This document shows positions 18,056-27,460 of a stretch of DNA of 64,000 bases, one piece after another (position 1 is the stretch's first letter; each line of letters begins with the position of its first letter). The position numbers and the translations under genes are program-made. The DNA is from Bacillota bacterium (GTDB lineage Bacteria > Bacillota > Clostridia > Acetivibrionales > JAFADI01). The notes beneath the pieces were generated by a model. That model did not search any database, was not told the DNA's origin, and worked only from the letters and a program-made list of their open reading frames with translations. Location: the NCBI GenBank assembly GCA_023424965.1, contig JAFADI010000095.1, forward strand, positions 1-64,000. Reading direction: 5' to 3'.

Positions 18056-18128
18056 ATATAATTAAGGTGTATTTTTAAACATTCGATACATATATTGGAC
18101 AACATGGAGGGTTAAGGAGGAAGGTCCT

Positions 18129-18542
18129 ATGCTTGGGAAAATACTTAACGGAGGCAAAGTAGTGGAAAAAGCGATGGATGCGGCATGGCTCCGCAATGAA
18201 GCCATATCGCAGAACATTGCAAATGTTGACACTCCGGGCTATAAAAGAAAAACCGTAGCTTTTGAGGAGTACCTCAGTGATGCTCTTGGAGACAGTTCCT
18301 TCAGGGGAAGGAGAACAGACCCGAGGCATATACCTATCGGCGGGAGAAATGTTGATGAAATAGATTTGAAGGTGAAGCAGGACAATAAGTCCCTGAGCAT
18401 ACGCCAGGACGGCAATAATGTAGATATAGACAGTGAAATGGCCTCCATGGCGAAAAACACCATCATGTACGATACGCTGACCCAGAGAATGAGCGGACAG
18501 TTCAGAAAGCTCAAATCGGTCATAAGTGAAGGGAGAAAATGA
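18129..18542 (+). CDS. flgB: Flagellar proximal rod protein FlgB
   Basis: Forms the inner rod of the basal body. The N-terminal rod signature reads AMDAAWLRNEAISQNIANVDTPGYKR, and a C-terminal helix (YDTLTQRMSGQFRKLKSVI) packs with the other rod proteins. It is 137 residues. AAGGAGGAAGG precedes the ATG. It is the first gene of the long motility operon, and flgC begins 4 bases after it. Confidence 0.96.
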   Translation: MLGKILNGGKVVEKAMDAAWLRNEAISQNIANVDTPGYKRKTVAFEEYLSDALGDSSFRGRRTDPRHIPIGGRNVDEIDLKVKQDNKSLSIRQDGNNVDIDSEMASMAKNTIMYDTLTQRMSGQFRKLKSVISEGRK

Positions 18543-18546
18543 GTAA

Positions 18547-18990
18547 ATGGGATACTTTAATGCTCTTGATACGGGCGCATCCGCCCTCACAGCCCAACGG
18601 CTCAGAATGGATATCATATCCCAGAATATTGCCAACGCCAATACTACCAGAACGGAAAACGGTACGCCTTATCGGAGAAAAACGGTTATTTTTGAAGAAA
18701 AATCTCCTTCGGCACCGTTTTCCGACTATCTGTCGGAAAGCAGCAGGGATAAAGTTGTTGGAAAGGGTGTAAGAGTCGCAAAAATTGTGGAGGATCCTTC
18801 ACCCCTTAAAAAGATTTATGATCCGGGACATCCGGACGCAGACGCGGATGGCTATGTACAGACGCCCAATGTGGATGTGGTGGTGGAAATGGTAAACATG
18901 ATATCCGCATCCAGGGCTTACGAAGCCAATGTCACTGCCATCAACACTTCAAAGAGTCTGGCAATGAAGGCTCTGGATATCGGCAGGTAG
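18547..18990 (+). CDS. flgC: Flagellar rod protein FlgC
   Basis: Proximal rod subunit, 147 residues. It shows the rod motif ALTAQRLRMDIISQNIANANTTRT and the C-terminal VDVVVEMVNMISASRAYEANVTAIN helix typical of FlgC. The ribosome site lies at the end of flgB. Confidence 0.96.
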   Translation: MGYFNALDTGASALTAQRLRMDIISQNIANANTTRTENGTPYRRKTVIFEEKSPSAPFSDYLSESSRDKVVGKGVRVAKIVEDPSPLKKIYDPGHPDADADGYVQTPNVDVVVEMVNMISASRAYEANVTAINTSKSLAMKALDIGR

Positions 18991-19008
18991 GAATAAGAGG
19001 AGGCTTTT

Positions 19009-19314
19009 ATGGCGGTTAATGGAGTAAGCGGTTTTAATGCTCTGTCACCGGTTGATATGACTGTAAGCAAGACGCTGGGAACAGAGGAAAAGGGAGTGAG
19101 CTTTTCTGATTACTTGAAGGCGGCGATCAACCAGGTAAGTGACCTTCAACTGGGATCGGAAAAAATCACCGAGGATTTTGCCGCAGGCAAGACGGACAAC
19201 ATCCACCAGGTTATGATTGCTGCGGAAAAAGCCGATGTGGCTTTGCAGTTCACCATGCAAATAAGAAACAAGATTATGGATGCATACAGTGAAATCATGC
19301 GCATGCAGATATAA
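19009..19314 (+). CDS. fliE: Flagellar MS-ring/rod junction protein FliE
   Basis: Adapter joining the rod to the MS ring and export gate, 101 residues. The conserved C-terminal half reads NIHQVMIAAEKADVALQFTMQIRNK, then MDAYSEIMRMQI. AGAGGAGG precedes the ATG. Confidence 0.95.
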   Translation: MAVNGVSGFNALSPVDMTVSKTLGTEEKGVSFSDYLKAAINQVSDLQLGSEKITEDFAAGKTDNIHQVMIAAEKADVALQFTMQIRNKIMDAYSEIMRMQI

Positions 19315-19338
19315 CGAGGCAATGAATCACCTGCCTCG
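19315..19338 (+). other. Hairpin after fliE
   Basis: A 7-bp stem (CGAGGCA with TGCCTCG) begins at the base after the fliE stop. There is no U tract. It opens a 286-base non-coding gap within the operon. Confidence 0.45.
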
Positions 19339-19386
19339 TTGAAACGCGAAGAGGTAAGAAAATTTTTCTACAACCGGTGCGTTATA

Positions 19387-19510
19387 ATAAAGAATGTGAA
19401 AGCCTCGGATTGCTGTGTCAGATATCGTCTCTCGGTGCTCAGGTATCCTATATACATTCCGCTCCTTGAGACGCATCTTCCTCGCACCCCTCGCTTCTGA
19501 CATTCTTTAT
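19387..19510. repeat. 124-bp element with 11-bp terminal inverted repeats between fliE and fliF
   Basis: ATAAAGAATGT at 19387-19397 is repeated inverted at 19500-19510. The interior has CCTCGG/CCTCGC-type boxes, no credible reading frame and no transposase. It accounts for most of the unusual fliE-fliF gap and looks like a MITE or a structured RNA. I see no second copy in the window. Confidence 0.5.
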
Positions 19511-19600
19511 ATAATATATATTTATAATATGTCGAAAACCTGAAAAATATATTTGCGGGAATATTACAAAAGAGAAGTTCCTTATGTGAGGTGAAGTAAA

Positions 19601-21187
19601 ATGCCTGAAGCTTTTTCGCGGTTGCAGCAGCAAGCTGTGGAGCTGTGGAAAAATCTTGACAAATCCCAGAAAAACAGAATATACATAACTTCAGCCATTT
19701 TGGTTGCGGCCATGACCATCGGCATATTTCTGCTGACAAGGCCCAATTATATGACGCTGATCAAAGACGCCGACACCAAGGAAGTTGGTGAAATGACGAA
19801 GGTGCTTGACGAAAAGAAGATATGGAACAAAGTGGAGAACGGCGGAAGCAACATCGTCGTAAACACCAGGGATAACAGCTCGGCCCAGGCCGCTCTTGTC
19901 CAGAACGGTTATCCGAAAAGCACCGGAATGACCTTTGAAGATGCCTTCAAGATGATAAAGCTGAATACCACCGAAAGCGACAAAAAGAAGCTATGGGAGG
20001 AATACAAGGCCAAAAGCCTCAGTACCAAGCTCAAGGCGCTGGATAATGTGGAATATGCGGATGTAACCCTGGCAATGCCGGAGCCGGACCCCTTTGTGGG
20101 TACGGAGCAAAGCAAACCCACGGCCAATGTGGTTGTGAAGCCCAAAGGGGAGATCACCCCCAAGCAGGTCCAGGGGATTATCATGATGGTGGCTAAAAGT
20201 GTAGAAAATCTGAATCCCAAAGACATCTCCGTGGTTGACAACAACCTCAATCCTTTAAATGCCGAAGACAACGATGTCACTGCTCCGGGAACCCAGTATG
20301 AAATGCAGATGAAAGTAAAAAAGGAGCTTGAAAAGGCGGTCAGGGATCTCTATAACGGCCAGTTCGATAACTTTGACAATATCCGGGTCAGCGCAAATCC
20401 CGTATTGGATTTTAACAGCGAAAAAACGACCAGCAAAGAGTATGCAAATCCGGAAGGCATGGAAAGCGGAGCTCTGATCAGCAGTGAAGAAATAAAGGAA
20501 AAGCTCAAAGACGGGGCTGCCGCCGGAGCTCCGGGAACCGACACCAATCCCGGCACTGCAAATGCACCCACCTACCCGACGGGAGACAATCAAAATTCCC
20601 AATATGACAAAGTAGAAAACCGTCAGAATTTCGAATATAACCAGACCGTCAGAGACCAGGTCAAGGCCCTGGGTGGTCTGGATCTGGAGAGATCCTCCAT
20701 GTCCGTGGCCCTGTTTTATGGGACAAGGGTTGCCGACGACAGCAAGCTCACGACCGAATTTGTCACCGACATGCAAAATGCAGTCAGTGCTGCCACGGGC
20801 ATACCTGCAGCCAGGGTATCCATCAGCAAATACAAGCTTGCTCCGCCGGTGGCAGAACAGAAGCCGATTTCAGAAACCATCAAGGACATTTTCAATACCT
20901 ATGGCTTGTTTGCGCTCATACTGCTGCTGATGATCGGCCTTATCATCATGGCTCTTCCGAGAAAGAAGAAGGAACCTGTGCCCGGATTGGCGACACAGGC
21001 GGCAGGCCTTGCAGGTGCTGATTACGGTTCCAAATTTACCATTCCCGAAATGGAAGATGAGTTTATACCGGAAATTGACCTGGAGGAAAGGTCGGAAGTT
21101 AAGAAGCAGATTGAGAAGTTTGTCAAACAAAAACCGGACGCCGTTGCCCAGCTTTTAAGGAACTGGCTCTCGGATGAATGGGACTAA
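19601..21187 (+). CDS. fliF: Flagellar MS-ring protein FliF
   Basis: Builds the membrane-supramembrane ring on which the motor assembles. It has 528 residues, with membrane segments at about 25 to 45 and 435 to 455. The ring-building domains lie between them (ARVSI motif near residue 405). The cytoplasmic C-terminus (VKKQIEKFVKQKPDAVAQLLRNWLSDEWD) is the FliG-binding tail. GTGAGGTG lies before the ATG. Confidence 0.97.
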   Translation: MPEAFSRLQQQAVELWKNLDKSQKNRIYITSAILVAAMTIGIFLLTRPNYMTLIKDADTKEVGEMTKVLDEKKIWNKVENGGSNIVVNTRDNSSAQAALVQNGYPKSTGMTFEDAFKMIKLNTTESDKKKLWEEYKAKSLSTKLKALDNVEYADVTLAMPEPDPFVGTEQSKPTANVVVKPKGEITPKQVQGIIMMVAKSVENLNPKDISVVDNNLNPLNAEDNDVTAPGTQYEMQMKVKKELEKAVRDLYNGQFDNFDNIRVSANPVLDFNSEKTTSKEYANPEGMESGALISSEEIKEKLKDGAAAGAPGTDTNPGTANAPTYPTGDNQNSQYDKVENRQNFEYNQTVRDQVKALGGLDLERSSMSVALFYGTRVADDSKLTTEFVTDMQNAVSAATGIPAARVSISKYKLAPPVAEQKPISETIKDIFNTYGLFALILLLMIGLIIMALPRKKKEPVPGLATQAAGLAGADYGSKFTIPEMEDEFIPEIDLEERSEVKKQIEKFVKQKPDAVAQLLRNWLSDEWD

Positions 21188-21199
21188 GGAGGGGTTTTT

Positions 21200-22222
21200 T
21201 TGGCTCGGCTCAATACCGTAAAAACTGACAGGTCGGGAAAGGAAAAAGCTGCAATGCTCCTGATCTCTCTCGGACCTGAAAGATCCGCAGAAATATTCAA
21301 ACACCTGAAAGAAGAAGAAATTGAACAGCTTACGCTGGAAATTGCAAATATAAGGACGGTTACCCCGGAAGAGAAAGAGAAGGTGCTGGAGGAATTTTAC
21401 CAGATTTGTCTGGCACAGGAGTACATCGCGGAGGGAGGTATCAGCTACGCCAAGGAGATACTGGAAAAGGCCCTTGGAACGCAGAAAGCCCTCGATGTCA
21501 TCAATAAACTGACGGTGTCCCTCCAGGTAAGGCCCTTTGATTTTGTAAGAAAGGCGGACCCCGCTCAACTTTTGAACTTTATACAGAACGAGCATCCCCA
21601 GACCATTGCCCTCATTCTCGCCTATCTGAAGCCCCAGCAGGCCTCGGTGGTGTTGTCCGCCCTGGCCCAAGACAAGCAGGCGGATGTGGCCAGAAGGATT
21701 GCAATGATGGACAGGACTTCACCGGAAGTTATAAAGGAAGTGGAAAGAGTACTGGAAAAGAAGCTTTCATCGCTGGTCACAGAGGATTATACCGCTGCGG
21801 GAGGCGTGCAGGCCATCGTCGATATATTGAACAGTGTGGACAGAGGAACGGAAAAGTTTATCATGGAGACGCTGGAAATAGAAAACACAGACCTGGCGGA
21901 AGAAATCAAAAAGAGAATGTTTGTCTTCGAAGATATTCTTTCACTGGACAACCGTTCGATCCAGAGGTTCCTCAGGGAAGTGGACAACAACCAGCTGGCT
22001 GTTGCGCTTAAAGGCTCCACCGAAGAAGTTCAGAAGACCATCTTTGCGAACATGTCCAAGCGTTTGGTTGAAATGATAAAGGAAGATATCGAATTTATGG
22101 GCCCTGTAAGGCTTAAGGATGTAGAAGAAGCACAGCAGAAGATTGTCAATGTCATCCGCAAGCTTGAAGATGCAGGAGAAATTGTCATTTCCAGAGGCGG
22201 AGGAGATGAGATTATTGTCTAA
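21200..22222 (+). CDS. fliG: Flagellar motor switch protein FliG
   Basis: Rotor protein that contacts the stator and sets rotation direction. It has 340 residues: an N-terminal FliF-binding domain (KEKAAMLLISLGPERSAEIFKHL), a middle FliM-binding domain with EHPQ (NEHPQTIALILAYL) and GG linkers, and the C-terminal torque helix with charged residues (DNRSIQRFLREVD). The start is TTG at 21200, after AAGGAGGGG. Confidence 0.97.
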   Translation: MARLNTVKTDRSGKEKAAMLLISLGPERSAEIFKHLKEEEIEQLTLEIANIRTVTPEEKEKVLEEFYQICLAQEYIAEGGISYAKEILEKALGTQKALDVINKLTVSLQVRPFDFVRKADPAQLLNFIQNEHPQTIALILAYLKPQQASVVLSALAQDKQADVARRIAMMDRTSPEVIKEVERVLEKKLSSLVTEDYTAAGGVQAIVDILNSVDRGTEKFIMETLEIENTDLAEEIKKRMFVFEDILSLDNRSIQRFLREVDNNQLAVALKGSTEEVQKTIFANMSKRLVEMIKEDIEFMGPVRLKDVEEAQQKIVNVIRKLEDAGEIVISRGGGDEIIV

Positions 22223-22973
22223 TAAAATATTTAAAAATTATCAGGTCAATCTGGGTATGCCGGTGCAGATACGGCCTCCTGTGAATTTTCATACGCTGCA
22301 GCACGCAGCGGAGGCTTTTGCGGAAGAAGAAGAGGCCGAGAGCGTGGAACTGTGCGAAACCGCCGAGGATATCCTGGCGAAAGCTAGGGAAGAGGCGGAC
22401 CTTATCGTAAAGGAAGCACGGCTGGAAGCCATCAGGCTGCTAGAAATGGCTGAAAAGGAAATAACGGAAACCAGGCTGCTGGCAGAAGCAGAGGCAAAAA
22501 ACCAGGGCTATGCGGATGGGCTCAAGGAAGGAAGAAGCCAGTACGACGACCTCATCCAGGAAGCCGGATTCATAAGAGAGCATGCCAGGGCGGAATACAA
22601 GGAAGTCCTTGAAGGCATAGAGTCCGAAGCGGTCAACGTCATACTGGATATCGCAAAAAAAGTCATCGGGGCAGAGGTGGGCGCCAACAGGGAAAGCATC
22701 CTGTCCATTGTGCGGCAGGCTTTCGAAAGGTGTGCAAACAAGGGAAAGGCCCTTTTGAAAGTGGCACCGGAAGATTATGAGTATCTTATGGAAAACAGGG
22801 AAAAACTCCTTTCGGTGCTTGAAGGGGCAGATGAGCCGGAAATAAAAAAAGATTCTTCGTTGAAGCCGGGAGCTTGCGTTGTAGAGACTGCTTATGGCAG
22901 CATCGATGCCGGCGTGGAAACAAAGCTTGAAAAAATTGAGGAAGCCTATCGACAGGTCATAGGACAGGGCTGA
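22215..22973 (+). CDS. fliH: Flagellar export ATPase regulator FliH
   Basis: Peripheral stalk that holds the FliI ATPase at the export gate. Long central coiled coil (AKAREEADLIVKEARLEAIRL), then a C-terminal V-ATPase E-subunit-like domain. The start is most likely TTG at 22215, 9 bases after AGGAG and overlapping the end of fliG. ATG 22206 is only 2 bases from the ribosome site, so I prefer TTG. About 252 residues. Confidence 0.9.
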   Translation: MSNKIFKNYQVNLGMPVQIRPPVNFHTLQHAAEAFAEEEEAESVELCETAEDILAKAREEADLIVKEARLEAIRLLEMAEKEITETRLLAEAEAKNQGYADGLKEGRSQYDDLIQEAGFIREHARAEYKEVLEGIESEAVNVILDIAKKVIGAEVGANRESILSIVRQAFERCANKGKALLKVAPEDYEYLMENREKLLSVLEGADEPEIKKDSSLKPGACVVETAYGSIDAGVETKLEKIEEAYRQVIGQG

Positions 22974-22979
22974 TGCGGA

Positions 22980-24293
22980 ATGATTAGCATAAATATTCAA
23001 AAGTACAGAAAACTGCTGGAAACCTCCGACTTTATACGGTATTCCGGCAGGGTATCCAAGGTTGTGGGCCTCACCATTGAATCGGTGGGGCCTGAGGTTA
23101 ATATCGGAGAGTTGTGCCTGCTGCACACCTTGAAGGGCAAAACCGTTGTCAATGCGGAAGTGGTGGGTTTCAGGGACAACAATGTCTTGCTGATGCCCCT
23201 TGGGGACATGAGCGGCATAGGCCCGGGCAGTACCGTGGTGGCAACGGGAAGCTCACTGTCCGTGGGTGTGGGAAAGAGCCTTGTGGGCAGGGTGTTTGAC
23301 GGATTGGGCGTACCTATCGACGAAAAGGGGAACCTGGAGCCCGAAGAGTATTATCCCGTCAACAACAAGCCTCCCCATCCCCTTCAAAGAAACAGGATAT
23401 CCCAGCCTCTGACCCTGGGAGTAAAGGCCATCGACGGTTTGCTGACCGTTGGAAAAGGCCAGAGAATCGGGATATTTGCAGGAAGCGGTGTGGGAAAAAG
23501 CACATTGATGGGTATGATCGCCAGAAATACCAGGGCGGATGTCAATGTGATCGCCCTGATTGGAGAGCGTGGGAGAGAGGTAAGGGAATTTATCGAAAAG
23601 GACTTGAAGGAAGAGGGACTGGCCCGCTCGGTATTGATTGTTGCAACTTCGGACCAGCCGGCCCTGGTGAGGCTTAAAGGAGCTCTGCTGGCCACTGCAG
23701 TGGCGGAATATTTCAGGGACCAGGGAAAGGATGTACTGCTTTTGATGGACTCTCTGACCCGTTTTGCCATGGCCCAGAGAGAAATCGGCCTGGCCATCGG
23801 TGAGCCGCCGGTTTCAAGGGGCTATACACCTTCGGTTTTTGCAGTCCTCCCCAAACTTCTGGAGCGGGCAGGGAATTCCCAGCATGGTTCAATCACAGGT
23901 TTGTATACCGTCCTTGTGGACGGAGACGACCTTACGGAACCTGTCACAGATACGGCCAGGGGCATTCTGGACGGGCATATCGTCCTCTCCAGGAACCTGG
24001 CAAACCGGAACCAGTATCCTGCAATTGATGTTCTGGCAAGCATCAGCAGGGTTATGTCCGATATCATAACACCGGAGCATAAGGTCCTGGCCGGCGAGCT
24101 GAAAAAGGTAATGGCGGTGTACAAGGATGCGGAAGACCTTATCAACATCGGCGCTTACGTAAAGGGCAGCAACGATAAAATTGATTACGCCATCGAGGTA
24201 ATCGACAACATTATTGCTTTTCTGGAACAGGGCACCCACGACAGCTACAGCTTTGACGAGGTGCTGGAGCTGCTCTTGCGCGTACTTAAATAG
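22980..24293 (+). CDS. fliI: Flagellum-specific ATPase FliI
   Basis: Hexameric ATPase that energises flagellar protein export. It is related to F1-beta and has 437 residues: Walker A GIFAGSGVGKST, the GERGREVREFIE block, Walker B VLLLMDSLTRFA and EPPVSRGYTPSVFAVLPKLLERAG. The ribosome site is weak. The start lies 6 bases after the fliH stop, which suggests coupling. Confidence 0.97.
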   Translation: MISINIQKYRKLLETSDFIRYSGRVSKVVGLTIESVGPEVNIGELCLLHTLKGKTVVNAEVVGFRDNNVLLMPLGDMSGIGPGSTVVATGSSLSVGVGKSLVGRVFDGLGVPIDEKGNLEPEEYYPVNNKPPHPLQRNRISQPLTLGVKAIDGLLTVGKGQRIGIFAGSGVGKSTLMGMIARNTRADVNVIALIGERGREVREFIEKDLKEEGLARSVLIVATSDQPALVRLKGALLATAVAEYFRDQGKDVLLLMDSLTRFAMAQREIGLAIGEPPVSRGYTPSVFAVLPKLLERAGNSQHGSITGLYTVLVDGDDLTEPVTDTARGILDGHIVLSRNLANRNQYPAIDVLASISRVMSDIITPEHKVLAGELKKVMAVYKDAEDLINIGAYVKGSNDKIDYAIEVIDNIIAFLEQGTHDSYSFDEVLELLLRVLK

Positions 24294-24397
24294 CTTCTAT
24301 GGCTTGAGCTTAAAAGGTGCTGATTAAAATGCGGCAAGTGAGCCAGGGAGGGCGAACGCACACCTAGTAGAATTAAGTTAAAGAGAAGAGTGAACCC

Positions 24398-24844
24398 ATG
24401 CCTTTCAAATTCAAATTCCAGTCTATCCTTGATATAAAAATTCAAATAGAGGACAGCCTTAAAAACGAGCTGGGGAAAGCGGTCCAGCGGCTGGAACACG
24501 AAAAGGAGCTCCTCCGGAACCTGGAAGGGGAACGGGACGGGAATATTGACGAATTCAATTCCAGGTCCTCCAAAGGGATACGGGTTGAGAAGATCAGGGA
24601 GTACACCGCATATCTATCCTATCTAAAAGATGTTATCAGGGGACAGAAAGAAAATATTAATGTTGCACAGGGGAATGTCGATAAATATAGAGAACAGCTG
24701 ATAGAAGCCCTTCAGGAACGGGAAATGCTCGACAAGCTGAAGGAAAAACATTACCAGGAATACCAAAGAGAACAGCTGAAAAAGGAACAGCAGGTAAACG
24801 ACGAGGTGGTCAGCTTTAACTATATGCCGGGGAAGGACAGGTAG
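24398..24844 (+). CDS. fliJ: Flagellar export chaperone FliJ
   Basis: Antiparallel coiled-coil stalk inside the FliI hexamer. It has 148 residues, begins PFKFKFQSILDIKIQIEDSLKNELG (split here as the family start PFKFKFQ and coiled coil) and is almost wholly charged helix. The 104 bases before it hold no gene. Assignment is by shape, opening residues and position after fliI. Confidence 0.88.
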   Translation: MPFKFKFQSILDIKIQIEDSLKNELGKAVQRLEHEKELLRNLEGERDGNIDEFNSRSSKGIRVEKIREYTAYLSYLKDVIRGQKENINVAQGNVDKYREQLIEALQEREMLDKLKEKHYQEYQREQLKKEQQVNDEVVSFNYMPGKDR

Positions 24845-24846
24845 GC

Positions 24847-25752
24847 ATGGCGAAGGAAAAGCTTGAAAAGACAGTACAGGATAAAACGGAAATGCAGGGA
24901 CAAAGCCCCAAACCGCAGGGAAGCAGCAGCCGTGAGGCTAAGAAAAACGGACTTTTATTTGGCGTCATGGCATTGGTGACAGCCTTGGCCATAATACTTG
25001 CGGTTATTGGAGGGGCTTTTTATTTTATCATCCACAACAACGTCAGCGGGTTGGCGGACAAGTACAGAAAGAACCTTCAGGGCATTCCGGTTTTAAAATT
25101 GGCCCTGCCGTCGGTACCGGATCCCGAAGATCCAAAATACCTGACGGATGGGGAGATACGGGAGAAGTACGGCGAAATCAAGGATAAAAGGGATGAACTT
25201 TCCAAACAGGTGGAAGAGCTCAAAAAGGAAGTAGAGGAGCTTCAACAGTATAAAGACGGCGGCGATAAAGCAAATGCCGAGGCGGAGCAGGTAAAAAAAG
25301 AAGCGGACGATCAAAAGGCCCAGCTTGAAAAGGACCGGCAGCAGTTGGTGGATGACAGGAAGAAGCTGGACGAGCTGATCGCCAAAGGGGACAAAGAAGG
25401 CTTTAAGGCATATTATGAAAAGCTGGACAAGGAAACAGCCCGGAAGGTTTACGAAGATATCATGAAAGAGCAAAAGGCCCAGGCGGAAGTATTGAAGTTT
25501 GCCCAGGTCTACCAGAGCATGGATGCGGCGGCGGCAGCCCAGATATTCGAAAATATGGGTGAAGCAAAAATGGATTTGATCGTGGAAACGCTGAAAAACA
25601 TGAAGAAGGAATCTTCCGCAGAGATACTGGCATCCATGAATGCGGCTTTTGCCTCAAAGGTGACCGAAAGTCTTGCGAAGCTCTACAAAGGTGGAACAGC
25701 AGCAGAAGCTCCTGCACAAATCCCGGCAGGCGGACAGACGCAGCTGCAATAG
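24847..25752 (+). CDS. MotE-type flagellar protein with MgtE N-like domain
   Basis: A 301-residue membrane-anchored protein. After a charged cytoplasmic start it has one membrane segment (about residues 37 to 62). A long coiled coil (about 105 to 180) follows, with repeats of the form KEVEELQQ and KKEADDQKAQ. A C-terminal domain resembling the MgtE N domain and FliG middle domain (VYQSMDAAAAAQIFENMGEAKMDLIVETL) completes it. Proteins of this layout (YlxF/MotE) sit after fliJ in Firmicutes and are thought to stabilise the motor. It is spaced 2 bases from fliJ. Confidence 0.85.
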   Translation: MAKEKLEKTVQDKTEMQGQSPKPQGSSSREAKKNGLLFGVMALVTALAIILAVIGGAFYFIIHNNVSGLADKYRKNLQGIPVLKLALPSVPDPEDPKYLTDGEIREKYGEIKDKRDELSKQVEELKKEVEELQQYKDGGDKANAEAEQVKKEADDQKAQLEKDRQQLVDDRKKLDELIAKGDKEGFKAYYEKLDKETARKVYEDIMKEQKAQAEVLKFAQVYQSMDAAAAAQIFENMGEAKMDLIVETLKNMKKESSAEILASMNAAFASKVTESLAKLYKGGTAAEAPAQIPAGGQTQLQ

Positions 25753-25855
25753 GCCGGTTCACAAGGTGTACCGGTTTGAAGCAGTGAAGGTGAAAAGGCT
25801 TGTAAACCCCTTACACGGGTTTATATAGATAACAAAAGGCAAAGGAGGTGAAAAG

Positions 25856-27448
25856 ATGGTAACACAGAATTCAATGCTGGAGCTGGCGGCCAAAATGCTT
25901 TCATCCACGGATACGGCAAAAACCGACAACAAGGCAAATGGCAGCTATGAAGCTTTTGGGGATGTTCTTAAAAATTCCATGGGCAAAACCGTACAGAAGA
26001 ACGATATGGTGGAAAAGTCCCGGACAAGGAATGATGCGGAGGCATCCGGCAAGCCGGAAGACCGGCAAGTCAGGTATAACAGCTACAGGGAGGCTTTAGC
26101 CGCAAAAAAAGAAGCAAGGCCGGTTGCGGCGGCAGTGAAGGAAGACAGCAAAGCCGTGGAAGAAAAGGGTGAAACCGACGAAGCGGGAAAGACTAAAAAG
26201 CTTCAAAGCTCGGTACAGCCCCAGGAAAATCCCGCCGTTGAAAAATTGGCGGAAATATTGGGAATTAACGCAAGTGACTTGATGAAGCTGATGGGATTCC
26301 TGAACATCAAGCCGGAAGATTTGGCAGATCCCTCAAAAAGTGCCCAGGTGGTTGAAAAATTGTCAAACCTCCTTGGACTGAATGAGGACCAGAAACTCAC
26401 ACTGGCAAGAGTTGTAGGAAGTTTGTGTGCAGAATCCGGAGGGGAGGCAAAGGAAACAAGCCCTGCGGAGACGGCGGCCGTCGATGGTGAGACGGAAAGC
26501 AAAGGGGTGGAGCTGAAAGAGGCAAAGCCTGAGATTACGGTAGCAAGAGATCCCAAAGAAGAGTTCAGTCAGATCATGGAAAAGCTCAGGGTGCGGCTGG
26601 ACGAAATAAAGAACAGGCTTGCGTCCGGTACTCCGGCCGAAGGGGATGAATTGTCAAAAAAGATTGAACAGCTGCTCACGGAGGAAAATTCCGGGGAAGC
26701 TCCAGCCCCGCAATTAAAGGCCACGGCATCTGAAGAGGATACTGCAAAGCAGAGTTCCCCACTTACAGCAAACCATGGGGATAAGGCAGCAGTTGAGACA
26801 AAAAAGGCGGATACCGATGCCAAAAGTGAGGATAACCGTGGAAACGGAGGTAAAGAAAACGCTTCCGGAGACACGGCCGTTAAACCGGCAGTTTCTGAGG
26901 CCGGAGCGGACAAGGCTGCCGAAGGCTTCAATCCTGCGATAAACCCTCAGGTACAGAAGGGGAGCCCGCTTCAGGAGGTCTCGAAGGCAACCAGGGATGT
27001 TCCTGTGACAAAGAATGAAATCATCAACCAGGTGGTTGAAAAGGCAAAGGTAGTACTGAGCGGGGAGAAATCGGAAATGCTGATGGACTTGAAACCCGAA
27101 AGCCTTGGCAAACTTTCTTTGAAGGTTGTCACGGAACGCGGCATGGTGGTGGCCCAGTTTGTGGCCGAGAGCCAGCAGGTAAAGCAGGTGCTTGAAGCCA
27201 ACATGCAGCTTCTGAAGGATAGCCTGGAAAAGCAGGGCCTGGCTGTACAGCAGTTCAGTGTGTCGGTAGGGCAGGACAACAGCAGGAATACCGGCCGGGA
27301 AGTATGGAACCGGGGCAATGCCAAATCCGGAAGCCGCAAGGTCGGAGAGGCGGAACCGTCCGGTGCGGGAGTAGCTGCCGCCAACCAGGATGCCATGCGA
27401 AGAAGTGCTTACAGCTATAACGAAAGCAGCATCAATTTGACTGCATAG
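25856..27448 (+). CDS. fliK: Flagellar hook-length control protein FliK
   Basis: Secreted molecular ruler that switches export from hook to filament. It has 530 residues. A long low-complexity, Ala/Glu/Lys-rich N-terminal region serves as ruler. The conserved C-terminal domain (about 395 to 470) contains MLMDLKPESLGKLSLKV and VAQFVAESQQVKQVLEAN. AAAGGAGGTG precedes the ATG. Confidence 0.9.
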   Translation: MVTQNSMLELAAKMLSSTDTAKTDNKANGSYEAFGDVLKNSMGKTVQKNDMVEKSRTRNDAEASGKPEDRQVRYNSYREALAAKKEARPVAAAVKEDSKAVEEKGETDEAGKTKKLQSSVQPQENPAVEKLAEILGINASDLMKLMGFLNIKPEDLADPSKSAQVVEKLSNLLGLNEDQKLTLARVVGSLCAESGGEAKETSPAETAAVDGETESKGVELKEAKPEITVARDPKEEFSQIMEKLRVRLDEIKNRLASGTPAEGDELSKKIEQLLTEENSGEAPAPQLKATASEEDTAKQSSPLTANHGDKAAVETKKADTDAKSEDNRGNGGKENASGDTAVKPAVSEAGADKAAEGFNPAINPQVQKGSPLQEVSKATRDVPVTKNEIINQVVEKAKVVLSGEKSEMLMDLKPESLGKLSLKVVTERGMVVAQFVAESQQVKQVLEANMQLLKDSLEKQGLAVQQFSVSVGQDNSRNTGREVWNRGNAKSGSRKVGEAEPSGAGVAAANQDAMRRSAYSYNESSINLTA

Positions 27449-27460
27449 GAGGGAAAGTAA

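Noticed and set aside
19448..19633. Antisense frames in the fliE-fliF gap
   Set aside because: No ribosome site and low-complexity content from the TIR element.
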